Below, in pieces: positions 29,698 to 38,551 of a DNA stretch of 64,000 nt. A model generated the notes under the pieces. It ran no database searches. It worked only from the letters and a program-made list of their open reading frames with translations, and had not been told where the DNA came from. The position numbers and the translations under genes are program-made. Numbering within the stretch: the stretch's first letter is position 1; each line of letters opens with the position of its first letter. Origin of the DNA: Aquamicrobium aerolatum DSM 21857 (GTDB lineage Bacteria > Pseudomonadota > Alphaproteobacteria > Rhizobiales > Rhizobiaceae); the NCBI RefSeq assembly GCF_900113935.1, contig NZ_FORF01000005.1:124001-188000 (forward strand), read 5' to 3'.

Positions 29698-30138
29698 ATG
29701 CGCTATTTGCATACCATGGTTCGCGTCAAAGACCTCGACGCCTCACTCGACTTTTATTGTCGCAAGCTCGGCCTGATCGAAGTGCGCCGCATCGAGAACG
29801 AGCAGGGACGATTTACGCTGGTTTTCCTCGCAGCTCCGTCAGATGAGGACATGGGGATCGCGCAAAAGGCCCCGCTCCTGGAACTCACATTCAACTGGGA
29901 TAGCGAAGACTACCAGGGCGGTCGCAATTTTGGACATCTCGCCTATGAGGTCGACGACATCTATGTGCTTTGCCAGTTCCTGATGGACAATGGCGTCACC
30001 ATCAATCGTCCGCCCCGCGATGGCCGCATGGCATTCGTACGTTCGCCGGATGGTATTTCGATCGAACTGCTCCAGGCAGGAGACGCCAAGCCAGCGCAGG
30101 AACCTTGGGCGTCGATGCCCAACACCGGCAGCTGGTGA
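29698..30138 (+). CDS. gloA: Lactoylglutathione lyase (glyoxalase I)
   Basis: Glyoxalase I detoxifies methylglyoxal by isomerising its glutathione hemithioacetal. The 146-residue VOC-fold protein shows the four metal-ligand positions: His5 in [10 protein letters not shown], Glu in LLELTFNW, His in GHLAYEV and Glu in SIELLQAG. The start has AGAGG about 9 nt upstream. The preceding 220 bp, up to the cold-shock gene, hold divergent promoter DNA with no visible gene. Confidence 0.9.
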   Translation: MRYLHTMVRVKDLDASLDFYCRKLGLIEVRRIENEQGRFTLVFLAAPSDEDMGIAQKAPLLELTFNWDSEDYQGGRNFGHLAYEVDDIYVLCQFLMDNGVTINRPPRDGRMAFVRSPDGISIELLQAGDAKPAQEPWASMPNTGSW

Positions 30139-30148
30139 ACGTCAGCTC

Positions 30149-30937
30149 CTAGCAAGCAGACTGTGGCAGCACGAACGGAACGTCGCCGGCAGGCAGTACG
30201 CCAACCTTAAGACGGCATTCGAAAACCTCTTCGATGAGTTCATCGGTAAACACGGCCGCCGGCTTGCCGGCCGCCGCGACCGTGCCCCGGCTGATGACGG
30301 TCACATGGTCCGCGAACATCGATGTCAAGTTCAAGTCATGAAGGATCGCCACAACTCCACCGCCGGAGGCAGCAAATTCCTGCGCGATCTTCATGATTAC
30401 GAGCTGGTGCTTGATATCCAGACTTGAAACCGGCTCATCCAAGAACAGCCAACGCGGCTCTCCATCCAGAACTGGCTCCCAAACCTGACACAAGACACGT
30501 GCCAGCTGGACGCGCTGCTGCTCCCCACCGGAGAGTTCCTGATAATACCTGCCCGCGAAGCCTTCGAGATCCACCTTGGCCAAGGCTTTCTCGGGAAGCC
30601 TGTCCTCGACCTTCGCGTTTGCGCCCGAACGGCCACCATTGACACCCAGCCTGACGATTTCTCGAACCGTGAAAGGGAACGACAGCGAGGTCGCCTGCGG
30701 CAGTACCGCACGCACTCCGGCCAATTGCCAGGGTTTGAGATCACGCAGATCGCGTCCATTGATCCGCACGGAGCCCTTCGCCTTGATGTCCCCGGACAAG
30801 GACTTCATGAATGTCGTCTTGCCGGAGCCGTTTGGCCCTACGATGGCCGTGACTTCACCGCTTCGCGCAGTGAAGTTGATGCCGTGCAGGATTTTGCGGC
30901 TGCCAATCGAGACTTCAACGTCCGTTGCATCAATCAT
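30149..30937 (-). CDS. hmuV: Heme ABC transporter ATP-binding protein
   Basis: HmuV hydrolyses ATP to power heme import across the inner membrane. The 262-residue protein has Walker A (GPNGSGKTTF), signature (LSGGEQQRVQLARVL), Walker B (WLFLDEP) and H-loop (ILHDLN) motifs. I chose the start MIDATDVEVS, with GAGGAC upstream, rather than an in-frame start inside hmuU. It is the last gene of hmuPSTUV. Confidence 0.95.
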   Translation of the reverse strand: MIDATDVEVSIGSRKILHGINFTARSGEVTAIVGPNGSGKTTFMKSLSGDIKAKGSVRINGRDLRDLKPWQLAGVRAVLPQATSLSFPFTVREIVRLGVNGGRSGANAKVEDRLPEKALAKVDLEGFAGRYYQELSGGEQQRVQLARVLCQVWEPVLDGEPRWLFLDEPVSSLDIKHQLVIMKIAQEFAASGGGVVAILHDLNLTSMFADHVTVISRGTVAAAGKPAAVFTDELIEEVFECRLKVGVLPAGDVPFVLPQSAC

Positions 30938-30947
30938 GGCATTGTCC

Positions 30948-32051
30948 TCAAAGGTCCAGGATTCCGCGTCGACGCAGCAATATCCAGAGGAAGAACGGGG
31001 CACCGACGGCGGCTGTAACAATGCCAATCGGCAATTCTGCCGGCGCGACGATGGTTCTGCTTACAGCGTCGGCCAAAAGAAGCAGACAGGCTCCGAGCAG
31101 AGCTGACGCTGGCAGAAGATAGCGGTGGTCCGGGCCGATCAGCAGCCGCAGGAGATGCGGAACAACAATCCCGACAAAACCTATACCGCCCGACACAGCC
31201 ACAGACGCACCCGTGGCTGCTGCGACCACAACGATAGCGACATTCTTGAAGCGCTGCACCGGAATGCCCAGGTGATGGGCTGTTGCCTCGCCAAGAGCCA
31301 GGGCATTGAGCGAACGTGCCATGAATGGAGACGCAAACAGTGCCAGCAAGATGATCGGTCCTGCAGATGCGATCTTGGTCCACGTCGCGCCCGCCAACGA
31401 CCCGAGACCCCAGAACGTCAGATCCCTCAGCTGCCGATCATCCGCCAGATAGACCAATATGCCTGAAAATGCTCCAGCCATGGCCCCAAGCGCGATACCG
31501 GCCAGAAGCATGGTCGCCACCGATGTTTGGCCCCGTCGTGTGGCAACCCTGTAGAGAAGCAGAGTAGTGCCGAGCCCGCCCAGAAACGCAGCCAGCGGCA
31601 GTGCATAAAGGCCGAAGATCGACATCAGAGGCGCCAATACGCTGGTCCCGAGCACGATCACGGTTATTGCACCAAGGCTGGCGCCCGAAGAGACGCCGAC
31701 AAGACCGGGGTCCGCCAGAGGATTGCGAAACAAGCCCTGCATGACTGCACCGGACACCGCGAGCGCGGCGCCGATGAGCATTCCAAGTACGACCCGCGGC
31801 AGCCTGATGTCATAGATGATGATCCGGTCCCGTGCTGTCAGGGCAGCGTCCGCAGTGCCGTCTTGTGCTATCCATCCTGTCATCACGTCCCACGCAGAAG
31901 CGTCGGACGCCCCTGCTGTCAGGCTGAACAGCGCAACCAACACCAGGACAATCGAAAGAACGACGATGACGGTCTGGGCGCGGCCCGAACGATCTCCTTC
32001 AAGCCTGTCTGTCGGACCTGTCCCCAGCCGAACCCACTCCAGCACAGTCAT
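30948..32051 (-). CDS. hmuU: Heme ABC transporter permease
   Basis: HmuU is the 367-residue FecCD-family permease with about ten membrane helices. Family stretches include LRLPRVVLGMLIGAALAVSG and GGIGFVGIVVPHLLRLLIG. It forms the channel with HmuV and receives heme from HmuT. Its ATG overlaps the hmuT stop as ATGA, and the protein ends 10 nt before hmuV. Confidence 0.95.
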   Translation of the reverse strand: MTVLEWVRLGTGPTDRLEGDRSGRAQTVIVVLSIVLVLVALFSLTAGASDASAWDVMTGWIAQDGTADAALTARDRIIIYDIRLPRVVLGMLIGAALAVSGAVMQGLFRNPLADPGLVGVSSGASLGAITVIVLGTSVLAPLMSIFGLYALPLAAFLGGLGTTLLLYRVATRRGQTSVATMLLAGIALGAMAGAFSGILVYLADDRQLRDLTFWGLGSLAGATWTKIASAGPIILLALFASPFMARSLNALALGEATAHHLGIPVQRFKNVAIVVVAAATGASVAVSGGIGFVGIVVPHLLRLLIGPDHRYLLPASALLGACLLLLADAVSRTIVAPAELPIGIVTAAVGAPFFLWILLRRRGILDL

Positions 32052-32929
32052 GGCTCTTTCTGTTCCACGACAAGATTGCCGTAAACGGCTTTGGCCAGAT
32101 CGTACGCCGCTTCCCCGGTGCGCGGTCCGAAGCCCAGCAGAAACGATCCGTCCATCCGAACAATATTGTGTGCCCGACCAGCTGGTGTGGCAGCAATAGC
32201 AGGATGGGCAAGAAGATCGTCAACCTTCGCGGCATGGTCGCCGCTCCGGTCCATCGCAAGGATCACATCAGGAGCGGCTTCGATCACCGCTTCATCCGTC
32301 AGTTGCTTGTATCCGGCATATTCCGTAACAGCATTCTGGGCACCGGCGATCTTGATCATGCCATCGGCTGCCGTGCCAGATCCCGACGCAAGAATGCGCC
32401 CGCCCTGCAGCGACAAAACAAACAGCACTTTCTTCCGTTCGCCTATGCCGCTCGTCGCCTTCTGCGCCGCATCGATCTTTGCCTGAACCTTTTTGGAAAG
32501 GGCTGCAGCGCCCTCGGGCATCCCCAGCACATCACCAATGATGCTGATTTTCTGAAGCAGGCCTTCCTCATCGAACCGGTCGGGCACCACAACCATCGGG
32601 ATGCGTGCCTTTTCCAGAACCTCGAGTGCTTCAGGTGGACCGCTTCCCTCAAGCGTCACGATCAACGTTGGGTCTACGGACAAGACCCCTTCCGGCGACA
32701 ATGCGCGCATATACCCGACATCTGGCAAGTTATTTGCAGCTTCGGGAAATACGCTGGTGGTGTCGCGCGCGATGAGCCGGTCTTCTGCGCCGAGCGCATA
32801 AACGATTTCCGTAACCGATCCACCAATGGCAACGAGGCGTGAAGAATCGTTCTGCGCAACGGCGGCGGGCAACGCCGCCACCATTGCCGCAGCCGTCACC
32901 AGCGCCCTCGTGAAAAGCCGATTTGTCAT
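32048..32929 (-). CDS. hmuT: Periplasmic heme-binding protein
   Basis: HmuT is the 293-residue substrate-binding protein of the heme importer. It has a signal peptide (RALVTAAAMVAALPAAVA) and the two-lobe class III binding-protein fold. Motifs are VAIGGSVTEIVYALGAEDRL and ERKKVLFVLSLQGG. Family members use a Tyr or His to ligate heme. I placed the start at the ATG with AGGACA upstream, one codon inside a TTG. Confidence 0.93.
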   Translation of the reverse strand: MTNRLFTRALVTAAAMVAALPAAVAQNDSSRLVAIGGSVTEIVYALGAEDRLIARDTTSVFPEAANNLPDVGYMRALSPEGVLSVDPTLIVTLEGSGPPEALEVLEKARIPMVVVPDRFDEEGLLQKISIIGDVLGMPEGAAALSKKVQAKIDAAQKATSGIGERKKVLFVLSLQGGRILASGSGTAADGMIKIAGAQNAVTEYAGYKQLTDEAVIEAAPDVILAMDRSGDHAAKVDDLLAHPAIAATPAGRAHNIVRMDGSFLLGFGPRTGEAAYDLAKAVYGNLVVEQKEP

Positions 32930-32938
32930 CAATTTGTC

Positions 32939-34015
32939 CTACGCTGCGACCGTATGCGCCACACGCGGAAGGGCCTCGACGAGCTCTCGCCAGTCTGATC
33001 TCTCGCCCTCGCCTTCCTTGCGCTGACCAAAGAACTGAATGATCAGCTCGTCATTTTCGTCATAAGCCTCAAGAGACGTGACATGCCCATCCTTGGTCGG
33101 CTTGCGAACAGCCCAAACCTGCCGGATATGATCCAGTCGCAGATGCATGTGGAACCCTGCATCCAGAATATTGATCCATGGCCCCATGACCTTGATCGAC
33201 TCGACAGGCCCGGAGTGGATTTGGATGCAGCCATGATTGCCGATGAAGCACATGATCGGCGCCTGCCGCGCCGAGGACTGCTGCAGCATGTCCGACAGCG
33301 CCTCACTGCCCAGCGCCCATGCATAGTCGTCACCGACCATCTCAAGCGCCTGGCGACGATTGATCTTCAATTCACGCAGCATTCCGAAAAACTGATGAAC
33401 ATCCGTCATCGCACCCCAGCGCTGGCGAAGCTCTTCGGCACTGCCCGCTTCTTCCTGAGCAAACATCTGCCGCTCGATCGGCGTCGTCTCGACGACCCGC
33501 GACTGGTCATCGCTCAGGAGCGAGGTCACCAGCGCCTCATAGGCCTCGACATTCGAGGCGGGACGCAGATGCACCTTGTGGACGGCGTCGCCGGCCGCGT
33601 CGAAAAACTGAAGGCTCCGGCGGACCTCTTCACCGTCACTCTTTTCCACCGCGAACCCATACGTCCACAGTTTTGGAAAAATACGCAGGTCAATATCTGC
33701 GCCAAGCATCATCGAGACGTGATTGCCCGGCACAGGCTTGTCATACACGCCGACCTTCTCATGAACAGCACTGGCATTCCGGGTCAAAGCCATGACTTCG
33801 CCCAGCGCGCCAAGGCCGCCAAGAATTTCATTGACCCGCGGCTCGATACGACGGGCTCCTGCACCAACCTTCGCTGCAACGAGATCAGCCTCGGAGATGC
33901 CGATCTGCGCGACAAAGTCTCGCTCTCTCATCTTTGGGTATTCAGCTTGCAGACGGAGAATTTCGTCGGGAAGAGGCTTGGCAGTAGGCATTGTCGGCAC
34001 TCGTTTCATTATCAC
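32939..34015 (-). CDS. hmuS: Hemin-degrading/heme-trafficking factor HmuS
   Basis: HmuS is a 358-residue cytosolic protein of the ChuS/HemS/HmuS family that binds heme after import and can degrade or hand it on. It is built of two similar halves. The conserved axial His is in the segment TDVHQFF (about residue 207). The C-terminal half includes [20 protein letters not shown]. The start GTG overlaps the hmuP TGA; an ATG two codons in is an alternative, and neither has a good ribosome site, so coupling to hmuP is likely. Confidence 0.92.
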   Translation of the reverse strand: MIMKRVPTMPTAKPLPDEILRLQAEYPKMRERDFVAQIGISEADLVAAKVGAGARRIEPRVNEILGGLGALGEVMALTRNASAVHEKVGVYDKPVPGNHVSMMLGADIDLRIFPKLWTYGFAVEKSDGEEVRRSLQFFDAAGDAVHKVHLRPASNVEAYEALVTSLLSDDQSRVVETTPIERQMFAQEEAGSAEELRQRWGAMTDVHQFFGMLRELKINRRQALEMVGDDYAWALGSEALSDMLQQSSARQAPIMCFIGNHGCIQIHSGPVESIKVMGPWINILDAGFHMHLRLDHIRQVWAVRKPTKDGHVTSLEAYDENDELIIQFFGQRKEGEGERSDWRELVEALPRVAHTVAA

Positions 34016-34224
34016 TTGTTAAGGATCAACTTGCCCTGACGGGTAATCTTGAGGCGATACATCGAGCCTTCGTGCTCGATGCCAATTTCATGTGCGCCAC
34101 GAAACAGCGACTCACTGGCCACCACCTGCAGGCGCGCATCAATCGGGTGCTGTCGTCCCTCCTGAACGCCGGTCGCCGTCACGCGACGAGACAAGGTGTG
34201 ACCATAAGGAGAAAAGCTATTCAC
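34012..34224 (-). CDS. hmuP: HemP/HmuP family small protein
   Basis: This is a 70-residue protein of the HemP/HmuP family. The C-terminal half carries the family pattern ([20 protein letters not shown], then [20 protein letters not shown]). In Bradyrhizobium and related bacteria HmuP helps activate heme receptor expression; the same role here is inferred. It is the first gene of the hmuPSTUV operon and diverges from hmuR. Confidence 0.92.
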   Translation of the reverse strand: MNSFSPYGHTLSRRVTATGVQEGRQHPIDARLQVVASESLFRGAHEIGIEHEGSMYRLKITRQGKLILNK

Positions 34225-34300
34225 GATACCGTTCCTCTCAATGTCCGGACTCGCGGATGCTGGCTGGGAAATGGCTGACGCGCTGTCACAATTGATTTCT

Positions 34301-34315
34301 TGACACTAATTATCA
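34301..34315. promoter_or_regulatory. Iron-responsive (IRO, RirA-type) operator between hmuP and hmuR
   Basis: TGACACTAATTATCA fits the rhizobial TGA-N9-TCA pattern exactly. It overlaps a TTGACA that may be a -35 element of the hmuR promoter, about 130 bp upstream of hmuR and 77 bp upstream of hmuP. The site fits regulation of both operons by RirA in response to iron. No Irr-type ICE box is apparent in the interval. Confidence 0.6.
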
Positions 34316-34428
34316 GGTTTAATACGAAGCGCAATACCGGAGTGAAAGAGTCAACATTAAACGCCGGTGTTTTTTTTGAGAATGCAAGCGAGCCGTCGCG
34401 AGCCAGCATTTAACCAGGAGTTAGGGAA

Positions 34429-36630
34429 ATGGGGCTTGTAGCTCGACAGAGTGCCATTCTGCTTGGCGGAGCGGCGATGGCATTTGCGCTTGGGGTGACA
34501 GGCGTTTCGGCACAGCAAGCAGGTGAGTCGCCTGCTGCAGCGGCAAAACAGAATCGCGTGACGCTGCTTCAGCGCATCGTGGTCGGTGCAGGCGCGGAAA
34601 AGGTCGCAATCGACACGCCGCAGGCCGTGACAGTCGTGGAACAGGACGACATCGACCGCACCCAGGCCAACACGGTCAGCGAAGTTCTGCGCGGCGTGCC
34701 CGGCGTCAATTCTGCCGGATCGGACCGCATGTTTGGTCAGTCCTTCAACATTCGCGGTATCGGCGGTTCTGAAAATGCTGGCGAAGAAGGCCGCATCATC
34801 GTCAACGTCGATGGCGCATCCAAATTCTACGAGCAGTACCGCATGGGCGGTTTGTTCACCGACCCGGAACTGTTCAAGCGTGTGGAAATCCTGCGCGGCC
34901 CTGCATCGTCAACCTTGTATGGTTCCGGCGCGCTGGGCGGCGTGGTCAACTTCACCACAAAGGATGCCAGCGACTTCATCGCCGATGGCGATAAAGGTGC
35001 GCTGCGCCTCAAGAGCAGCTACAATTCGAATGGCGACGGCGCACTCGGCTCATTTGTCTGGGCCCACCGCCTCAACCAGGACTACGACTTTCTGCTTGCC
35101 GGCAATTACCGTCGCTCGGACCCGTCCACGACTGGTGATGGCAGCATCCTGAAAAGCTCCGACTTCGACACCTGGTCCGGCCTGGCCAAGCTCACCGGCA
35201 AGGTCGGCGATGAGGGCACATTCCGCGCCTCCTATCAGCACTGGGATTCGGACGCGAAGTACCAGGACTATGCGCAGATCGGTGGTCCCCTCAGCTCATT
35301 CCTGCCGGGCGGAACCCCAAGCCTGACAGGGTTCGGTACAGTTGATCGTCACGTCGTCGACAAGACCTTTGTTCTCTCCTACGAGAACCCGGTCTCCGAC
35401 AACGACATGCTCGACTTCCGAATCCAGGGTTCGTACTCCGACACGTCGGTCAAGCAGCGCAACGCTACCGGTATCCCGGCTGTCGGCTTTGTCTGCCCGT
35501 CCAGCGGCACTGCTACGCCCGTCATGTTCTGCGACACGGATTTCAGCTACCAGACCTTCCAGCTGAAGGCTGAGAACACCAGCACCTGGCGCGGTGATAA
35601 TTGGGAAAACCATCTGACCTACGGTTATCAGATGTCGCACCAGACCCGGAATGCACAGGGCTGGTACAACACCGGAATTCCGTTCGGCTTCGGCTTCCAC
35701 CCCGAAGGCATCGACATGAAGAACGGCGTTTTTGTCCAGAATGAATTTGTCTGGAATGACCAGCTCACCGTGATTCCGGGCATGCGAATCGACTACCGGA
35801 CACTGACGCCAGGCGCCTCGACGCCTCTGACCGACTCGACTTCGGATTGGGCCTATTCGCCGAAGATCGCGGCACATTACAAGATCAACGACGCTTTCGC
35901 CGTGTTCGGTTCCTACGCTCACACCGAACGGTTCCCGACGCTCGACGAGACGTTCCAGTGGGACTTTGCCGCCAGCTATGGATTGCGCAAGGAACGGTCT
36001 GACAATTTCGAACTCGGCTTTGCCGTTTCGGCATTCGACCTCGTCCAGCCGGGCGACGGATTGCAGGTCAAGGTCACAGGCTTCCACAACGACGTCAAAG
36101 ACCTGATCGTCAGCTGCCGCAGCGGCGGTGTCTGCGGCCCGACCGGCAGCTATACCGAACACTACAAGAATCTCGACAGCGCCCGAATCTACGGCGCGGA
36201 AGTCGAGATGGCGTACGATTCCGACTACGTGTTTGCCAATGCGTCCTACTCGCATGTCATCGGCAAGAACACACGCACCGATCAGTATCTGCCGACGGTC
36301 GCGCCACACGAATTCGGCCTGACGCTTGGTGGAAAGCTGCCCGATTACGACCTCAGCTTCGGCTGGCAGGCCCGTTTCGTCTCGGCACCGCAGAATTCTG
36401 CGCTGAACACCGGGACCGCGCCGGCCAATGGCTCAACACGCTATTCCCGCCCGTTCGACGTGCATAACGTGTTCATCACCTGGAAGCCGCAAGAGGGTCA
36501 GATGCGGGGCTGGGAAGTTGCTGGCGGCATCGACAACATCTTCAACGCCCAATACAAGGAATTCCTGCACAACGAGCCTTCAAAGGGTCGTACGTTCAAG
36601 ATTTCCCTGTCGAAGCAGTTCGGCTACTGA
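34429..36630 (+). CDS. hmuR: TonB-dependent heme receptor
   Basis: HmuR imports heme through the outer membrane. The 733-residue protein has a signal peptide, a TonB-box-like stretch (TLLQRIVVGA, about residue 47), a plug domain (AQANTVSEVLRGVPGVNSAG onward) and a 22-strand barrel ending in KISLSKQFGY. The usual FRAP and NPDL boxes, with a His between them, are degenerate here: RFPTLDE and then LRKERSDNFELG, with no His in between. Heme specificity is therefore inferred mainly from context. AGGAG is 8 nt upstream of the start. Confidence 0.92.
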   Translation: MGLVARQSAILLGGAAMAFALGVTGVSAQQAGESPAAAAKQNRVTLLQRIVVGAGAEKVAIDTPQAVTVVEQDDIDRTQANTVSEVLRGVPGVNSAGSDRMFGQSFNIRGIGGSENAGEEGRIIVNVDGASKFYEQYRMGGLFTDPELFKRVEILRGPASSTLYGSGALGGVVNFTTKDASDFIADGDKGALRLKSSYNSNGDGALGSFVWAHRLNQDYDFLLAGNYRRSDPSTTGDGSILKSSDFDTWSGLAKLTGKVGDEGTFRASYQHWDSDAKYQDYAQIGGPLSSFLPGGTPSLTGFGTVDRHVVDKTFVLSYENPVSDNDMLDFRIQGSYSDTSVKQRNATGIPAVGFVCPSSGTATPVMFCDTDFSYQTFQLKAENTSTWRGDNWENHLTYGYQMSHQTRNAQGWYNTGIPFGFGFHPEGIDMKNGVFVQNEFVWNDQLTVIPGMRIDYRTLTPGASTPLTDSTSDWAYSPKIAAHYKINDAFAVFGSYAHTERFPTLDETFQWDFAASYGLRKERSDNFELGFAVSAFDLVQPGDGLQVKVTGFHNDVKDLIVSCRSGGVCGPTGSYTEHYKNLDSARIYGAEVEMAYDSDYVFANASYSHVIGKNTRTDQYLPTVAPHEFGLTLGGKLPDYDLSFGWQARFVSAPQNSALNTGTAPANGSTRYSRPFDVHNVFITWKPQEGQMRGWEVAGGIDNIFNAQYKEFLHNEPSKGRTFKISLSKQFGY

Positions 36631-36646
36631 GCCACGGGAGGCGATG

Positions 36647-37087
36647 ATGTTGAAGCGAAGCGTGCTTGCCCTGACTTTGGCATCGTCCCTTTTGCCGGGC
36701 ATCTCCCATGCACAGGAGGCGGGGGCGCAATCCCCCGCTTCAGAGCTCGTGGTCGAGCTCAACGCACTTCAACCCACGGCCAACGGGTGCCGCTTCACCT
36801 TCATGGTGACGAACCACCTCAAGGCCGAACTTGCAAGCGTCGGCTTCGAACTGGTCCTGTTCAACAAGGCCGGAATGGTCAGCCGAATGACGGTCGTCGA
36901 CTTCAAGGATCTTCCACAGTCCAAGACCAAGGTGCGGCAATTCGACTTTACCGGCGTGGACTGCGCCGATCTGGGGCGAGTGCTGATCAACGATGCCACA
37001 GAATGCAAGGGGGACGGGCTGGAAGTCGGCAGCTGCATCCGCTCCCTGAACGCCCAAACGCGCACAGACGTTGCCTTCGGAACCTGA
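36647..37087 (+). CDS. Secreted protein of the heme cluster, unknown function
   Basis: This 146-residue protein has a signal peptide (MLKRSVLALTLASSLLPG, cleavage near SHA-QE). The mature part has three cysteines in ANGCRFTF, GVDCADLG and ATECKGD, plus a fourth in SCIRSL. They could form two disulfides, for a small beta-sandwich. Similar proteins sit near exbB in rhizobial heme or iron clusters, sometimes called Tat-signal proteins, but no role is known. The second ATG is best placed, 5 nt after GGAGG, and the gene lies 16 nt after hmuR. Confidence 0.8.
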   Translation: MLKRSVLALTLASSLLPGISHAQEAGAQSPASELVVELNALQPTANGCRFTFMVTNHLKAELASVGFELVLFNKAGMVSRMTVVDFKDLPQSKTKVRQFDFTGVDCADLGRVLINDATECKGDGLEVGSCIRSLNAQTRTDVAFGT

Positions 37088-37174
37088 TGGAATGGCAAAT
37101 TTTACGACGTCAGACGCTGGACAACCACGGCATGGGCTCGTAAACATGACAAACATAGTAGACTTAGTAAAAAG

Positions 37175-38074
37175 ATGACAGACCGATCTTCGAGATTTCG
37201 TTCAGCAGCCGCCTTTTTGGTCGTCGTCGGGGCAATTTTTGTCACTTTGGGCGGCGCTGAAGCGCAACAGCTGCAGCTTTTCACTGAACCTGCTCAGGCT
37301 CTGGAAGGCCAGTCTCCGCAAATCTCCACGCTTCCCCATGATTTGTCTCCCTGGGGAATGTTCATGGCGGCAGACTGGGTTGTCAAAGCCGTGATGATCG
37401 GGCTTGCCCTTGCATCTTTGGCAACATGGACGATCTGGCTTGCCAAGACGATCGAGCTCGCGGCGGCAAGACGAACTCTTGGCAACGCGCTCGAAAAGAT
37501 CATCGCCTCAACAAGCCTTGAGGAAGCAGGCCGTGCCATCGAGACGGGGAACGGTGGACCAGCATCACTCCTTGTACGCGCTGCCGGACACGAGACCGTC
37601 ATGTCGGCTGCCATGTTTGCCAACGGCTGGAGCCCAGAAGCAGCAACCGGCCTCAAGGAGCGCATCGCGTCACATCTTGGTCGCATCGAGGCTCAGGCAT
37701 CACGTCGCATGACACGCGGCACCGGCATTCTGGCCACTGTCGGGTCAATCGCGCCGTTCGTAGGCCTGTTTGGCACTGTCTGGGGCATCATGAATTCGTT
37801 TATTGGCATCAGCCAGTCGCAAACGACCAACCTTGCCATTGTCGCACCTGGTATTGCCGAGGCATTGCTTGCAACGGCACTCGGTCTTGTTGCCGCGATT
37901 CCGGCCGTGATGATCTACAACGCTTTCACGCGCTCCATTGCAGGATATCGCCTGATGCTTGCGGACACGTCTGCTGCGGTGGAGAGGCTTATCAGCCGCG
38001 ACCTGGATCGCAAGGCCACCGGAACACCTAGCGCCGTTATAGCCAGCGCACGCGCAGCTGGCCGCGGGATTTGA
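37175..38074 (+). CDS. exbB: TonB-system energiser ExbB
   Basis: ExbB is the 299-residue proton-channel subunit that powers TonB. It has a signal-like N-terminal segment and three membrane helices. Family motifs are GLFGTVWGIMNSFIGI (about residues 197-212) and PGIAEALLATALGLVAAIPA (about 228-247). The 87-bp gap after the secreted protein gene may contain a second promoter. The ribosome site before the ATG is weak. Confidence 0.94.
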   Translation: MTDRSSRFRSAAAFLVVVGAIFVTLGGAEAQQLQLFTEPAQALEGQSPQISTLPHDLSPWGMFMAADWVVKAVMIGLALASLATWTIWLAKTIELAAARRTLGNALEKIIASTSLEEAGRAIETGNGGPASLLVRAAGHETVMSAAMFANGWSPEAATGLKERIASHLGRIEAQASRRMTRGTGILATVGSIAPFVGLFGTVWGIMNSFIGISQSQTTNLAIVAPGIAEALLATALGLVAAIPAVMIYNAFTRSIAGYRLMLADTSAAVERLISRDLDRKATGTPSAVIASARAAGRGI

Positions 38075-38084
38075 GGAAACGATC

Positions 38085-38549
38085 ATGGCAGGGAGCCTGA
38101 AGTCCGGCGGCGATGACGATCTGGTTGAAAGCCACGAGATCAATGTTACGCCGTTCATTGACGTCATGCTGGTCCTGCTGATCATTTTCATGGTGGCAGC
38201 GCCACTTGCCACTGTCGATATCAATGTCGACCTGCCTGCATCCAATGCCCAGGCACAGCCGCGCCCAGACGAGCCCCTCTATGTGACCATTCAGGACGAT
38301 CTGCGCGTTGCGGTTGGAAACAATACCGTGACCCATCTTGAACTGGGTGAGGCAATTCGCGGTGCCACCAATGGCGACACTGACGCGCGTGTTTTCCTGC
38401 GAGCCGACAAGGTTGTCGCCTATGGCGACCTCATGAACATCATGAACCTCATTCGAATGGCAGGATACACCAAGATTGCGTTGGTCGGGCTCGATGCAAG
38501 CCCCGGTGCTGCAGCGACCGAACAGCCAGCGACGGAACAAGGCCAGTAG
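38085..38549 (+). CDS. exbD: TonB-system energiser ExbD
   Basis: ExbD is a 154-residue single-helix inner-membrane protein that works with ExbB. The helix contains the essential Asp in TPFIDVMLVLLIIFMVAAPL. The periplasmic domain (about residues 60-150) has LRADKVVAYGDLMNIMNLIR. It starts 10 nt after exbB and is followed 2 nt later by tonB. Confidence 0.95.
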   Translation: MAGSLKSGGDDDLVESHEINVTPFIDVMLVLLIIFMVAAPLATVDINVDLPASNAQAQPRPDEPLYVTIQDDLRVAVGNNTVTHLELGEAIRGATNGDTDARVFLRADKVVAYGDLMNIMNLIRMAGYTKIALVGLDASPGAAATEQPATEQGQ

Positions 38550-38551
38550 TC

